From Anaerolineae bacterium (lineage in GTDB: Bacteria; Chloroflexota; Anaerolineae; Aggregatilineales; J027), in contig WBUL01000006.1 of NCBI GenBank assembly GCA_008933735.1, forward strand, positions 124,001 to 188,000: a DNA stretch of 64,000 nt. The letters are read 5' to 3'. The position numbers and the translations under genes are program-made. The notes under the pieces were generated by a model. That model made no database searches. It was not told the origin of the DNA and saw only the letters and a program-made list of their open reading frames with translations. This document shows, one piece after another, positions 52,365 through 62,487 of this stretch. Each line of letters begins with the position of its first letter. Position 1 is the first letter of the stretch.

Positions 52365-54158
52365 ATGCTGAAAACGCATACGTGTGGCGAGTTACGACCT
52401 GAACATATCGGGCAGCAGGTAACCCTGGCGGGCTGGGTGCACCGTTATCGGGAACATGGGGGCATTGTGTTCCTCGATCTGCGGGATCGGTGGGGTATTA
52501 CCCAGATTGCCATTGACCGTGAATCGCAGGCTGCCCACCAGGTCGCGGTCAAAGCCCGTAATGAATGGGTCTTACAGGTCAAAGGCAAGGTGCGGGCGCG
52601 GTTGGAAGGTAAATCCAATGAAAATCTGGCAACGGGCGATATTGAAGTAGACGCCCATGAAATTAATGTTCTGAATAAATCGCAAACACCGCCCTTTTAC
52701 ATCAATACCGATGACCGCGTTGACGAATCGCTGCGCTTGAAGTATCGCTATCTGGATTTGCGGCGCGAACGGATGCAGAAAAACATTCTGCTGCGGCACC
52801 GGGTGATTAAATTCATCCGCGATTATCTGGACGCCCGCGGCTTCGTAGAAATCGAAACCCCGATACTATTCAAGACAACCCCCGAAGGCGCACGGGATTA
52901 CCTGGTGCCGAGCCGCGTTCACCCCGGCAAGTTTTATGCCCTGCCGCAGAGTCCGCAGCAGTTGAAGCAGCTCTTAATGATTGCCGGATATGAAAAATAT
53001 TTCCAGATTGCCCGGTGCTTCCGTGATGAAGACCAGCGCGGGGATCGCCAGCCGGAATTCACCCAGTTGGACATGGAAATGAGCTTCGTGGAATACGAAG
53101 ACGTGCTGCAACTCATCGAAGGTATGATGACCGCGATTGTCGAGCAACTCACGGACTGCGAACTGGTCACAAAACCTTTCCCACGCCTGAGTTATCGGGA
53201 GGCGATGGAAAAATATGGGTCGGACAAACCTGATATTCGTTATGACCTTGCGGCAGTAGATATTAGCGATATTGCCGGAGAAAGCGGTTTCTCCGTGTTT
53301 GTGCAAAATGTGGAGATGGGCAAACCCGTCAAAGTTATCCGTGTGCCAGGGTATGGCGCTGAACTCACCGGCAATCAGCTTCGCAAAGTTCATGCCGAAC
53401 TGGAAGCGGGGATCAAGTCAGCAGGAGGCAAGGGGCTGGCCTATCTCATCATGCCAACAGAAGAAAACGGCGAGGTCAAAGGCCCGATTGGGAAATTCTT
53501 TTCCCCTGAGCAGTTTATGCAATTGTTTGAACGGGTTGGGGCACAGCCAGGAGATTTACTCCTGTTTCTTTCCGACGAGCGCAGAATCGTTTACGAGATG
53601 GTGGATTACCTGCGCCGTGAACTCGCCAAACGTCTGAACCTGGCCGACCCCAAAAAAATCGCGTTTGCGTGGGTGGTGGATTTTCCGTTGTTTGAATGGA
53701 ATGCTGATGAAAAACGCTGGGATCCGAGCCACCATCTATTTACCGCACCCTTCCCGGATGATATTCCTCTGCTGGACACCGACCCTGGTAAAGCACGCGG
53801 CCAGCAGTATGACCTGACCTGCAACGGTTATGAAGTCGCAGGCGGCAGCATCCGTATCCATCGCCCGGATATTCAGGAAAAAATCTTCGGTCTCATCGGG
53901 CTGGATGTAGAAGTTGCAAAAGAGCGCTTTGGGCATATGCTGGAAGCCTTTACTTACGGCGCTCCCCCTCATGGCGGCATTGCTCCAGGCATTGACCGTC
54001 TGGTAATGCTTCTGGCAGGTGAGCCGAATATCCGTGAGGTGATTCCCTTCCCGAAATCACAGAACGCGATGGACATGATGTCCGGTGCGCCATCGGAAGC
54101 TGACTTGCGACAGCTCGAAGAGCTTCATATTCAACTTGCTCTTGAAGAAGAAATGTAA
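52365..54158 (+). CDS. aspS: Aspartyl-tRNA synthetase
   Basis: Bacterial-type class-II AspRS charging tRNA-Asp (or also tRNA-Asn). OB-fold anticodon-binding domain (about 1-105), catalytic core with motif 2 (FRDEDQRGDRQPEFTQLDME), the bacterial GAD insertion (about 300-430) and motif 3 (GGIAPGIDRLVMLLA). The 597 residues are typical. Discriminating and non-discriminating forms cannot be told apart here. Convergent with hemL. Confidence 0.96.
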   Translation: MLKTHTCGELRPEHIGQQVTLAGWVHRYREHGGIVFLDLRDRWGITQIAIDRESQAAHQVAVKARNEWVLQVKGKVRARLEGKSNENLATGDIEVDAHEINVLNKSQTPPFYINTDDRVDESLRLKYRYLDLRRERMQKNILLRHRVIKFIRDYLDARGFVEIETPILFKTTPEGARDYLVPSRVHPGKFYALPQSPQQLKQLLMIAGYEKYFQIARCFRDEDQRGDRQPEFTQLDMEMSFVEYEDVLQLIEGMMTAIVEQLTDCELVTKPFPRLSYREAMEKYGSDKPDIRYDLAAVDISDIAGESGFSVFVQNVEMGKPVKVIRVPGYGAELTGNQLRKVHAELEAGIKSAGGKGLAYLIMPTEENGEVKGPIGKFFSPEQFMQLFERVGAQPGDLLLFLSDERRIVYEMVDYLRRELAKRLNLADPKKIAFAWVVDFPLFEWNADEKRWDPSHHLFTAPFPDDIPLLDTDPGKARGQQYDLTCNGYEVAGGSIRIHRPDIQEKIFGLIGLDVEVAKERFGHMLEAFTYGAPPHGGIAPGIDRLVMLLAGEPNIREVIPFPKSQNAMDMMSGAPSEADLRQLEELHIQLALEEEM

Positions 54159-54168
54159 CCACTTTAGA

Positions 54169-54192
54169 GCGCGGGAATTGAACAGCCCGCGC
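54169..54192. terminator. Hairpin between convergent aspS and hemL
   Basis: GCGCGGG / CCCGCGC perfect 7-bp stem with a 10-base loop. No T-run on either side, so it may be a weak or Rho-assisted terminator. Confidence 0.5.
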
Positions 54193-54205
54193 CTGCGGTT
54201 TAACA

Positions 54206-55507
54206 TCACAAATTGATCTGTCGGAATGCTTGTTCTGCGGCTTCCAACGTGGTTTCAACATCGGTGGTTTGATGGGCGGCACTCATGAAAGCAGCTTCAA
54301 ACTGGCTTGGCGCAAAATAAACACCTGCTTCCAGCATGAAATGGAAAAATTGTTGATAGCGCTCAACATGAGCATATTGTTTGGCGCTGGCGTAGTCTCG
54401 AATGAGAGCAGCGTCTTGTTTCAGGAAGTAGAACCCAAACATCGTCCCCAGATGCCCTACCTGAAGGGGTATTCCGGCGGCTTGCGCTCGCTGGCGCAAC
54501 CCCTCGGCTAGGGAGGTTGTCCGGGCGGCAGCTATTTCAAACAGCCCCTCTTCGACCAGGGTCTTCAGCGTAGCCAGTCCTCCGGTCATTGCCAGCGGAT
54601 TTCCAGACAATGTTCCTGCCTGATACATCGTCCCTGCCGGGGCGACTTTTGCCATGATGTCACGTTTTCCAGCGTATGCGCCTACGGGCAGCCCCCCGCC
54701 AATGACTTTTCCCAGACACGTTAAATCCGGGTCGAGTTTCCATACGGCCTGGGCACCACCGACAGCCACCCGAAAGCCCGTCATAACTTCATCCAGGATA
54801 AACAAGGCACCGTATTTGCGGCACAGGTTTTGCAGTCCTTCCAGATACCCCGCTTCAGGCATGACAAATCCCATATTCCCGACCACAGGCTCAATAATCA
54901 CACCAGCCACTGAATCAGGATATTGCTCAAAAAGCTGCTGCACCGCTTCCAGATCGTTGTAAGGTGCGGTGAGGGTATTCGCTGTCGTTGAGCCAGGAAC
55001 ACCAGGGGAATCCGGCAGACCGAGCGTCGCAACACCGCTGCCTGCCTGTACCAGCAGCATATCCGCGTGACCATGATAGCAGCCCGCGAATTTGATAATT
55101 TTCTCACGTCCGGTATGCGCCCGCGCCAATCGCAGGGCGCTCATGGTTGCTTCAGTGCCGCTGTTCACAAACCGGATCATCTCAATTGACGGTATCAAAC
55201 TAATCACCAGTTCGGCCAGCTCATTTTCGAGGCGGGTCGGTGCGCCGTAACTTGTTCCACGGGAAACCGCCTCTTGCAGGGCTTTGACAACGCGGGGATG
55301 GGCGTGTCCTAAAATCAGCGGCCCCCATGAGAGCACATAGTCAAGGTAGCGATTGCCATCTGCATCCCAGACACAGGCACCTTCTCCACGTTCAATGAAT
55401 CGAGGAACACCGCCAACCCCTTTGAATGCTCTGACCGGGCTGTTGACCCCGCCGGGGATCAGAGCCTGTGCTTTTTCAAACAACGCCGCCGATTGGTGTG
55501 CTTTCAT
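54206..55507 (-). CDS. hemL: Glutamate-1-semialdehyde 2,1-aminomutase
   Basis: Converts glutamate-1-semialdehyde to 5-aminolevulinate, completing the C5 pathway that HemA begins. Signature [15 protein letters not shown] at about 18-32, Asp in [14 protein letters not shown], and the PLP-Lys in [15 protein letters not shown] (about 260). The protein is 433 residues. The ATG at 55507 has AAGGA 8 bases upstream and overlaps the end of hemY by 32 bases; an ATG at 55522 has no ribosome site. Last gene of the heme operon, set apart from hemA at its start. Confidence 0.95.
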   Translation of the reverse strand: MKAHQSAALFEKAQALIPGGVNSPVRAFKGVGGVPRFIERGEGACVWDADGNRYLDYVLSWGPLILGHAHPRVVKALQEAVSRGTSYGAPTRLENELAELVISLIPSIEMIRFVNSGTEATMSALRLARAHTGREKIIKFAGCYHGHADMLLVQAGSGVATLGLPDSPGVPGSTTANTLTAPYNDLEAVQQLFEQYPDSVAGVIIEPVVGNMGFVMPEAGYLEGLQNLCRKYGALFILDEVMTGFRVAVGGAQAVWKLDPDLTCLGKVIGGGLPVGAYAGKRDIMAKVAPAGTMYQAGTLSGNPLAMTGGLATLKTLVEEGLFEIAAARTTSLAEGLRQRAQAAGIPLQVGHLGTMFGFYFLKQDAALIRDYASAKQYAHVERYQQFFHFMLEAGVYFAPSQFEAAFMSAAHQTTDVETTLEAAEQAFRQINL

Positions 55508-56873
55508 GCCGGAATCCTTCATGTGTTTTCACAAATTGGAGTATTTTTTCGACCGTTTTCTGACCCTGATGAATACAATCGGGTAAGCCCACACCACGAT
55601 AAGCGCTGCCTGTCAGATACAGCCTTGGTGGGCAGAGGGATTCCATCCGACCAACCCGTTCCAGGTGCCCCACATCATACTGCGGATTCGCCCGATGCCA
55701 GCGAAAAACACGCGCAATGGATGGGGTAGCAGCGATTCCCATGATCTGGCGGTATTCTTCCCGCACGATTTCCACGAGTTTATCATCCGGGTGCTGCACG
55801 AGTTCCTGATGGTGTGTTCCCCCAATGAACGCCCGCAGCAGAACGCTGTCTTCAGGGGCACGATGGTTAAATTTGGTGCTTGTCCAAGTACAAGCGAGCA
55901 GTCGAGTCGGTTCAGTGCGCGGGATAACAAATCCGAATCCATCCAGCGGGTGATTCACCTCACGGCGCTGGTATCCGAGTGAAACCGTCGCCGTAGAAAC
56001 GTACCGGATGTTATTCAGCAGGGAAGCAAGCTCTATCGAAAAAGGTTTGACCAGCTCGGCGCTCACATACGCTGGGGTTGCCAGCACTACCACATCAGCA
56101 TCCAGAGTCGTCCCATCATCGCAGGTCAGCCAATAAGTTTCTCCCTGCCGGTCAATGGATTTGACCTGTCTGCCCAGCAGCAGTTGTCCAGTCAGTGCCC
56201 GCTCCAGGGCGTCTACCAGCCCCTGCAAGCCGCCCTTGACTGTCATAAACAGTGAACTTTTTGTGGACGGGCGATGTTTGCCTGCCGCGATCATGCCGCG
56301 TGTCAGGCTGCCATATTTTTGCTCAAGCTCCATGAAGCGCGGAAAGGTTGCCTGAAGACTCAGTGTTTCCGCATCCGCCACGTAAATTCCTGCCATCATC
56401 GGTTCAGCCAGTATATCCAGGGCCTCCTGCCCCAACCGCCGTTGAATAAAATGAGCCAGGCTTTCGTCGCCATTCAGTGGGCGCGGTTTGATGAACAGAT
56501 CCATGCCCATTCGCAGCTTGCCGCGCCACGAGATTAAAGGTGATCTGATAAACGGCCAGAATTGGGTCGGTACCACCATCATCAACCCATCTGGCATTTC
56601 ATGGAGTTTGCCACGCCGCAGAATATAGATTTTGCGGCGGTCATCGTTGGTGCTGATGAGTTCCAGGCCCAATTCCTGGCACAACGCCGTTCCCCAGGGT
56701 TTCTGTGTGATAAAAGAATCGGGGCCGCCTTCGATCACAAACCCATCAGAGGTATCGGTCATGATTTTTCCACCCAGGCGGGTATCGATAAGAGTCACAG
56801 ACAGGCCATGTTTCTGGGCTTCATACGCCGTCGTTAATCCGGCAATGCCCCCGCCCACCACTGCTACTTTCAT
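55476..56873 (-). CDS. hemY: Coproporphyrinogen III oxidase of the HemY/CgoX type
   Basis: FAD oxidase that dehydrogenates porphyrinogen. In pathways with HemQ it acts on coproporphyrinogen III. FAD-binding [19 protein letters not shown] at the N-terminus, [13 protein letters not shown] near 51, and FAD-contact [16 protein letters not shown] near the end. The 465 residues are typical of HemY. It starts with ATGA overlap to hemH. Substrate assignment rests on the presence of the HemQ-like gene in the same operon, not on a residue I can see. Confidence 0.92.
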   Translation of the reverse strand: MKVAVVGGGIAGLTTAYEAQKHGLSVTLIDTRLGGKIMTDTSDGFVIEGGPDSFITQKPWGTALCQELGLELISTNDDRRKIYILRRGKLHEMPDGLMMVVPTQFWPFIRSPLISWRGKLRMGMDLFIKPRPLNGDESLAHFIQRRLGQEALDILAEPMMAGIYVADAETLSLQATFPRFMELEQKYGSLTRGMIAAGKHRPSTKSSLFMTVKGGLQGLVDALERALTGQLLLGRQVKSIDRQGETYWLTCDDGTTLDADVVVLATPAYVSAELVKPFSIELASLLNNIRYVSTATVSLGYQRREVNHPLDGFGFVIPRTEPTRLLACTWTSTKFNHRAPEDSVLLRAFIGGTHHQELVQHPDDKLVEIVREEYRQIMGIAATPSIARVFRWHRANPQYDVGHLERVGRMESLCPPRLYLTGSAYRGVGLPDCIHQGQKTVEKILQFVKTHEGFRHESTPIGGVV

Positions 56874-57793
56874 GCGGTTTCTTTCACTTTTTGCAAAATC
56901 AAATCCACCAGGGTACGGATAAATAACGGGTCATCATTCAGGGAAGGCGCCCGCTCCAACCGGACACCTTTTTCGCGGGCAATTTCCTTTGCCCTGATGT
57001 CAATATCAAACAGCACCTCGACATGGTCACACACAAACCCAATGACCACTGACAGCAGACTGCGATGACCTTTGTCCCCCAATTTTGCCACATATTCATC
57101 AAGCTGCGGGCCCAACCAGGGTTCCGGACTGCGTCCGGCGCTCTGGTAACAAAAACTCCATTGGGACTCAGACAGGCCAGCCTTCTCCGCTGTCAGGGCA
57201 GCAGTTTCACGCAACTGGGTGTCGTAGGGATCGCCTTCTCGAATAATCCGCACGGGCAGACTGTGGGCGCTGAAAATCACGTGCGTATCGGCGGGCAGAT
57301 TGGCTAGGCCCTGCCGGACACGCTGTGCCAGCGCTTCAATGAACAGGGGATGGTCATGGTAGCTGACGATACGCTCGTAGGTAAACGGATTGGGATGATT
57401 TTCCAGCGCCTCGTCCAGACGTTTAAAGTATTTACCGATACTCATGCTGGAATAATGTGGAGCCAGCACCAGCGCTACTGCCTGTTCGACCCCATCTTTA
57501 ATCATCTGTTCGACGGCATCTTTAATCCAGGGAGACCAGTGGCGCATTCCGATATAGACCTTGTAGTTTCCCTGCCTGTTGAGTTCTTTTTCTAGGGCAA
57601 CCGCCTGCTGGCGCGTAAGTTCCAGAATCGGGGACTTGCCGCCGATTTTGCGATAATTTTCGCTGATTTCCTCGATCAATTCCTGGGAGGTAGGACGACC
57701 CTCCCGAACGTCCAGCAGATAGGAGGGAATATCCTGCAAGGAATCAGGCCCGCCGTAGGCCATCAGTAGAACTCCGATGGTTTTGTTATCCAT
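56870..57793 (-). CDS. hemH: Coproporphyrin III ferrochelatase
   Basis: Inserts iron into coproporphyrin III (CpfC role in HemQ pathways). Family segments: [13 protein letters not shown], the catalytic His in [11 protein letters not shown] (about 184), and Glu in [14 protein letters not shown] (about 265). At 307 residues it resembles the soluble Gram-positive form, without the C-terminal extension of mitochondrial enzymes. The ATG at 57793 (GGGGAG 10 bases upstream) overlaps hemE by 8 bases. Confidence 0.93.
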   Translation of the reverse strand: MDNKTIGVLLMAYGGPDSLQDIPSYLLDVREGRPTSQELIEEISENYRKIGGKSPILELTRQQAVALEKELNRQGNYKVYIGMRHWSPWIKDAVEQMIKDGVEQAVALVLAPHYSSMSIGKYFKRLDEALENHPNPFTYERIVSYHDHPLFIEALAQRVRQGLANLPADTHVIFSAHSLPVRIIREGDPYDTQLRETAALTAEKAGLSESQWSFCYQSAGRSPEPWLGPQLDEYVAKLGDKGHRSLLSVVIGFVCDHVEVLFDIDIRAKEIAREKGVRLERAPSLNDDPLFIRTLVDLILQKVKETA

Positions 57794-58832
57794 GTAGTGC
57801 TTTCTCCCCTGTTTTTTCGTGAACATATTCGACGAGTCGTTTAACGGTATCAACAGGTGTACCGGGCAAAATCCCATGCCCCAGGTTAAAGATATGTCCG
57901 GGGCGGCGGTTCACCCGTGCCAGAATGTCATCTACACGGCGCTGTACTTCACCCCAGGGCGCGAAAAGCATAACCGGGTCAAGGTTGCCCTGCACCCCGA
58001 ATCGCTCGCCAATTTGTGCCCAGCCTTCATCAATCGGTGTGCGCCAATCCATGCCAATCACATCAATCGGAATTTCAGCCAGCGATGGGAGTACCGCATT
58101 CATTTCTGTGCCAAAGTAGATGATGGGCACATCGACTTCTGCGCGTACCTCTTTAGTAATCCTGTGCACATAGGGCAGCACAGACTCGCGGTAATCCCCA
58201 GCCGCCAAAACCCCTGCCCAACTGTCAAAAATCTGGACGGCCTGCGCCCCGGCCTTCACCTGGGCAATTAAATAGTCGCTGATGACCGTACTGAGTTTGT
58301 GCATCAGCTCATGCCACGCAGCCGGTTGGCTGGCCATAAAGGTTTTGGTCTGGAGGTGATGTTTTGAGCCTTCCCCCTCAATCGCGTAGCTGGCGAGGGT
58401 AAATGGGGCACCGGAAAAACCAATGAGAGGCATCTTGTCTGCTAATTCCCGCCGCACGAGCCTTATCGCTTCCAAAGTAAAAGGCACGTTTTCAGCAGCA
58501 GCCGGGGTACGCAGCGCAGCGACATCAGCCGGGGTGCGAATCGGGTTAAAAATTTGCGGGCCTTCGCCTTTGACAAAATCCAGCTCCAGCCCCATGCCAA
58601 TGAGAATCGGCAGAATATCGGCAAAAAGGATCGCAGCGTCTAACGCAAAAGCACGGATCGGCTGCAAGGTGATTTCGCAGGCCAGCTCAGGCGTGCGTAT
58701 GACTTCTAACATGCTGTGCTTGGCGCGAATGGCGCGATATTCCGCCATGTAGCGTCCTGCCTGTCGCATTAACCAGATGGGAGTCGCGTCAGTGGGCTGA
58801 CGGCGGCAGGCTTTGAGGAACCGATCATTCAT
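57786..58832 (-). CDS. hemE: Uroporphyrinogen decarboxylase
   Basis: Removes four acetate carboxyls from uroporphyrinogen III to give coproporphyrinogen III. The signature [16 protein letters not shown] (about 18-33) includes the substrate-binding Arg residues, and FADILPI supplies the catalytic Asp. The 348-residue length is usual. The ATG at 58832 lies 8 bases inside the end of the HemQ-Rieske gene with GGAAG upstream. Confidence 0.95.
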   Translation of the reverse strand: MNDRFLKACRRQPTDATPIWLMRQAGRYMAEYRAIRAKHSMLEVIRTPELACEITLQPIRAFALDAAILFADILPILIGMGLELDFVKGEGPQIFNPIRTPADVAALRTPAAAENVPFTLEAIRLVRRELADKMPLIGFSGAPFTLASYAIEGEGSKHHLQTKTFMASQPAAWHELMHKLSTVISDYLIAQVKAGAQAVQIFDSWAGVLAAGDYRESVLPYVHRITKEVRAEVDVPIIYFGTEMNAVLPSLAEIPIDVIGMDWRTPIDEGWAQIGERFGVQGNLDPVMLFAPWGEVQRRVDDILARVNRRPGHIFNLGHGILPGTPVDTVKRLVEYVHEKTGEKALHG

Positions 58833-59895
58833 GGATGGCTTCCAGTCGAGCAATAAAGACTCGCCCTTCATCATCAACACGCACGCGGAACGATTCCACA
58901 TCTCGCGGGGAAATACCAGCAATCACCCTGCCGTCTTCCAGGCTGAAGGTCGCTTCATGCCAGGGACAGGTAACCGCTGCTCCATGTCCGTTCCAGGTAA
59001 TTTTGCCCTCGCACAGCGGGCCACGTGCGTGTGGGCAGCGGTTATTCAGCCCGTAAAACTGCCCTCCTACGTAAAACAACGCAACCTGCTGTGTGCCGTA
59101 GTACACCAGACGAGAATCTCCGTCACGAAAATCAGCGGCCTGGGCGACTTCCAGCCAGCCACCTGTTTCGATGACCTCTTCTTCCAGCAAATCGGCGACC
59201 TGGGCACCCCCCAGTGAATCGACCATCTCCGCCAGCGGCATGTTGATACAGGTATGCATTGGAGTGTCGGAGAGGGTATACATGCTGGCGGCAGTGTGGC
59301 GCAGGTCAGCGACCAGGTCTACAAAATCGTGCGGGTTATCGCCCTCGAACGCGACTACAAATTCCTGATCGTCAATTCCATAAGAATAAGTCGTGTTCAG
59401 TTTAATATCCGGATATTTGCGCCCAACCCGGATATGCTCAGTGATCATTTCCTGCCGCGTTTCCTGTGGCAGCGCATACCAGGCACGGGTTTTAATGAAC
59501 GGGTATACGAACAGGTAGGGAGCATCCCCTGGCTCTATGATAATCCGTTCCTCAGTCTTGCCCCGGTCTTCCGGCAGGGCAATGTTATAGATGCTCTTCT
59601 TTGTGCCTGATAGGAACGAACGCGGCATGGTCAGATAGGGCCCCAGCGAGGTATTACGAATCGCTGTGTGTAACTGCTGAAACGCATCGGCTTCCTCCGC
59701 GACCTGCCACAGCAAAAAATCTACGTCGCCGCGCAGCCCCACCAGACTGTAGGTTCGCAGCAGCATCCGGCGGCGGAAGTTCCGCACCGTTTCGATAAAG
59801 TCCAGCTTGGCATGACGCTGTTTTTCTTCCGTCAATCGCAAGAAAACTGCTTCATCCAGCTTATAAAAAGAGAACTTGACAATCTGTCTTTCCAT
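58825..59895 (-). CDS. chdC: Coproheme decarboxylase (HemQ/ChdC) fused to a Rieske ferredoxin domain
   Basis: A 356-residue two-domain protein. Residues ~1-235 are the chlorite-dismutase/ChdC fold: [13 protein letters not shown] holds the Tyr and Trp used by Chd[13 protein letters not shown] holds the proximal heme His, and the distal position has Leu in [13 protein letters not shown]. Chlorite dismutases have Arg there, so this favours ChdC. Residues ~250-356 are a Rieske domain with CPHARG and CPWHEATF, the Cys-His pairs for a [2Fe-2S] cluster. In the heme operon it should turn coproheme into heme b, perhaps with electrons handled by its own cluster. Confidence 0.92.
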   Translation of the reverse strand: MERQIVKFSFYKLDEAVFLRLTEEKQRHAKLDFIETVRNFRRRMLLRTYSLVGLRGDVDFLLWQVAEEADAFQQLHTAIRNTSLGPYLTMPRSFLSGTKKSIYNIALPEDRGKTEERIIIEPGDAPYLFVYPFIKTRAWYALPQETRQEMITEHIRVGRKYPDIKLNTTYSYGIDDQEFVVAFEGDNPHDFVDLVADLRHTAASMYTLSDTPMHTCINMPLAEMVDSLGGAQVADLLEEEVIETGGWLEVAQAADFRDGDSRLVYYGTQQVALFYVGGQFYGLNNRCPHARGPLCEGKITWNGHGAAVTCPWHEATFSLEDGRVIAGISPRDVESFRVRVDDEGRVFIARLEAIHE

Positions 59896-60884
59896 TATGG
59901 GTGCTGCTCCTCCTTCAGCCAGCGGGCGGCGGCTTTAGCATGATAGGTCAGAATCAAGTCCGCTCCGGCACGCCGTATGCCTGTTAAGGTCTCAAGAACT
60001 ACCTTGCGCTCATCCAGCCAACCATTCGCGGCGGCGGCTTTGACCATGCTGTATTCACCACTGACGTTATACGCAGCAATCGGCAGGTCAACCGATTCCC
60101 GCAGACGGTAAATCACATCCAGATAGGGTAGAGCGGGTTTAACCATCACCATATCTGCTCCCTCCTCAACATCCAGATGGGCTTCACGTAGAGCTTCGCG
60201 GGCGTTCGCCGGATTCATCTGATGGGTGCGACGGTCACCAAACATGGGCGTGCTTTGCGCGGCTTCGCGGAACGGGCCATAAAAACTGCTGGCGTACTTC
60301 ACGGAATAGGACAGGATGCTCACACCCGTATATCCATTGGTATCGAGGCCCGTGCGGATGGCTTTAACCATGCCGTCCATCATGCCGCTGGGGGCAACAA
60401 CGTCCGCCCCTGCCTGAGCATGAGAAACCGCCACGCGCTGCAAAATGTCCAGGGTTTCATCGTTCAGAATGTGCCCGCCACGCACAAGGCCGCAGTGTCC
60501 ATGATCGGTGTATTCGCACAGGCACACATCGGTGATGACCAGCATATCGGGATTGGCCTGCTTTATGGCCCGGATTGCCTGCTGCACAATCCCATCTTCG
60601 GCGAAGTTTTCTTCACCTATCGGGTCTTTTCGCGCGGGCAGACCAAATAAAATTACCGCCGGAATGTTGAGCTCAGACAGTTCACCAACTTCGCGGGTAA
60701 CCTGGTCAATTGACAGGTGGAATACGTCCGGCATGGAGGTGATTTCTTCGCGTACATCCCGCCCATGCACCACAAACAGAGGGTAGATGAAATTCGTCGC
60801 GCTCAGGCTGGTTTCGCTGACCATCCGCCGCAGCGTTGGGGTTGTCCGCAAACGGCGCGGCCGCACTGTTGGAAAAGCACTCAT
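59895..60884 (-). CDS. hemB: Delta-aminolevulinic acid dehydratase (porphobilinogen synthase)
   Basis: Condenses two 5-aminolevulinate into porphobilinogen. The zinc-binding Cys cluster is present ([14 protein letters not shown], about 121-134), so this is a zinc-type enzyme. The Schiff-base lysines are in [14 protein letters not shown] and [12 protein letters not shown]. The 329 residues are typical. The ATG overlaps the hemD stop by four bases, and its own stop shares one base with the HemQ-Rieske start. Confidence 0.96.
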   Translation of the reverse strand: MSAFPTVRPRRLRTTPTLRRMVSETSLSATNFIYPLFVVHGRDVREEITSMPDVFHLSIDQVTREVGELSELNIPAVILFGLPARKDPIGEENFAEDGIVQQAIRAIKQANPDMLVITDVCLCEYTDHGHCGLVRGGHILNDETLDILQRVAVSHAQAGADVVAPSGMMDGMVKAIRTGLDTNGYTGVSILSYSVKYASSFYGPFREAAQSTPMFGDRRTHQMNPANAREALREAHLDVEEGADMVMVKPALPYLDVIYRLRESVDLPIAAYNVSGEYSMVKAAAANGWLDERKVVLETLTGIRRAGADLILTYHAKAAARWLKEEQHP

Positions 60885-61591
60885 GTCTCTGATTCCTGAA
60901 AATAATCACACATTGCTTCAATCAAACCTTCTACAGTATGTGGGGTTGCCATGATGTGTACAGGCAGACCCGCTTCCTGGGCAGCCGCAGCCGTTACCGG
61001 CCCGATGCAGGCGATTCTGGTTTCATCAGAAACCTTGCTATCCAATAAATCTATGAAATGCTGCACCGTTGAGGGGCTTGTGAACGTAACCACATCATAT
61101 GGCTGAGACAGCAATGATGGGTCAATGGCAGGGCGTATCGTTCGGTACACAATCACCTCATTGACCAGTGCCCCGGCCCGCCGTAACAAATCACCCAGCA
61201 GCGGGCGGGCTAAATCCCCCTGTGGAAGCAGGATTTTTAAACCCTTCAAGGTGAGTGCGGCGGTCATGGTCTCAAAAAGGGATTCGGCGGTATGGGATTC
61301 GGCGATTAAATTCACCTGTATTCCTCGGTCTTGCAGTGCGCCAGCAGTTGCGATGCCAACAGCGGCAACTTGAGGTAACTGCACATCGTCAGCCAGGGTC
61401 TGTACCGTGTTCGCGCTGGTAAACACTACCCAATCATAAGCAGAGGTATCATGAATCCGTTGGACAGGCTCAATTGTAATCATCGGTAGGACAACCGGTT
61501 CTGCTCCTAATGCACGCAGTTGTTCCGCGAATAGCTGTGCCTTGTGCGGCGGACGGGTGATAAGAATTCGTTTGCCAGCCAGTCCCCTCAT
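60881..61591 (-). CDS. hemD: Uroporphyrinogen-III synthase
   Basis: Closes hydroxymethylbilane with ring-D inversion. The 236 residues form the usual two-lobed fold; the family is divergent, but [12 protein letters not shown] and [15 protein letters not shown] are the paired segments, and [16 protein letters not shown] follows. ATGA overlap with hemC. No fused cobA/sumT domain, so the operon contains no siroheme branch here. Confidence 0.9.
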   Translation of the reverse strand: MRGLAGKRILITRPPHKAQLFAEQLRALGAEPVVLPMITIEPVQRIHDTSAYDWVVFTSANTVQTLADDVQLPQVAAVGIATAGALQDRGIQVNLIAESHTAESLFETMTAALTLKGLKILLPQGDLARPLLGDLLRRAGALVNEVIVYRTIRPAIDPSLLSQPYDVVTFTSPSTVQHFIDLLDSKVSDETRIACIGPVTAAAAQEAGLPVHIMATPHTVEGLIEAMCDYFQESET

Positions 61592-62487
61592 AACGCCGCC
61601 AGGAGTTCACCCGCGCCCTGGGCAAGTGCCTGTTCCGCCAACTGAGTACCTAGCTGAATATTTTCCTGCACAGGCGCCCGCCCTTTGACCGTAATCGTTT
61701 TCGCCCCGTCAATCTGGCTGACTCTTCCAGTCAGTTCCAGGGTTCCATCGTTAAGCGCTGCATAGGCGGACACAGGCAAACGGCAGCCTGCGTCCAGTTT
61801 TTGCAAAAAAGCACGCTCCGCCATCACACAGGCGCGGGTTTCGGCATGATCCAGCACCGCCAACAACTTCCTCAGATTGAAATCGTCGGCACGGCACTGC
61901 ACAGCAATGGCACCCTGCCCCGGCGCAGGCAGCATCCTGTCTGGCTCAAAAATCTCAGTGATAACCCCCGATTTTTCCAGCCTGTCCAATCCCGCTGCGG
62001 CCAGCACTGCCGCATCGTACTCACCCTCAAATACTTTTCTAAGGCGTGTGTCTACATTGCCACGAATCATCTTGATCGTTAGATCCGGACGGTAGGCTTT
62101 TAGCTGGGCAGTGCGGCGTAAACTGCTGGTTCCTATCACTGCCCCTGAAGGCAGTTCGCTAAGGGGCTGTCCATTCCGGCTGACCAGCGCATCAAAGGGG
62201 GAGGCTCGCCGGGGAATCGCGCCGAGCGTGAATCCTTCCGGTATCTCGGTAGGCAGGTCTTTGAGACTGTGAACGGCAAGATCAATGTCGCCGTCACGAA
62301 GGGCATTTTCCAATTCGAGGGTGAACAAACCCTTACCGCCTATTTCCGGCAGCGGCTTGTCCAGAATCTGGTCACCCTGTGTGGTAAAAAAAATCAGGTC
62401 AGCCGTTTGATGCTGTGCTTGCAAAAGTTCCTGAATGTGCTGTGCCTGCCAGAGCGCAAGCTGGCTGCGCCGCGTTCCGATACGCAT
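61588..62487 (-). CDS. hemC: Porphobilinogen deaminase (hydroxymethylbilane synthase)
   Basis: Assembles four porphobilinogens. RIGTRRSQLALWQAQ at the N-terminus, the catalytic Asp in VHSLKDLPTEIP (about 81), substrate-site Arg in SLRRTAQLKAYRPDL, and the cofactor-binding Cys in LDAGCRLPVSAY (about 238). The 299 residues are typical. Shares one base with the hemA stop (TGATG). Confidence 0.97.
   Translation of the reverse strand: MRIGTRRSQLALWQAQHIQELLQAQHQTADLIFFTTQGDQILDKPLPEIGGKGLFTLELENALRDGDIDLAVHSLKDLPTEIPEGFTLGAIPRRASPFDALVSRNGQPLSELPSGAVIGTSSLRRTAQLKAYRPDLTIKMIRGNVDTRLRKVFEGEYDAAVLAAAGLDRLEKSGVITEIFEPDRMLPAPGQGAIAVQCRADDFNLRKLLAVLDHAETRACVMAERAFLQKLDAGCRLPVSAYAALNDGTLELTGRVSQIDGAKTITVKGRAPVQENIQLGTQLAEQALAQGAGELLAAL

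Noticed and set aside
58833..58922. An upstream start for hemE adding 30 residues
   Set aside because: It would overlap the HemQ-Rieske gene by about 100 bases and the added residues do not match the HemE family.
58825..59895. True chlorite dismutase
   Set aside because: The distal catalytic Arg is replaced by Leu and the gene sits in a heme operon, so coproheme decarboxylase is preferred.
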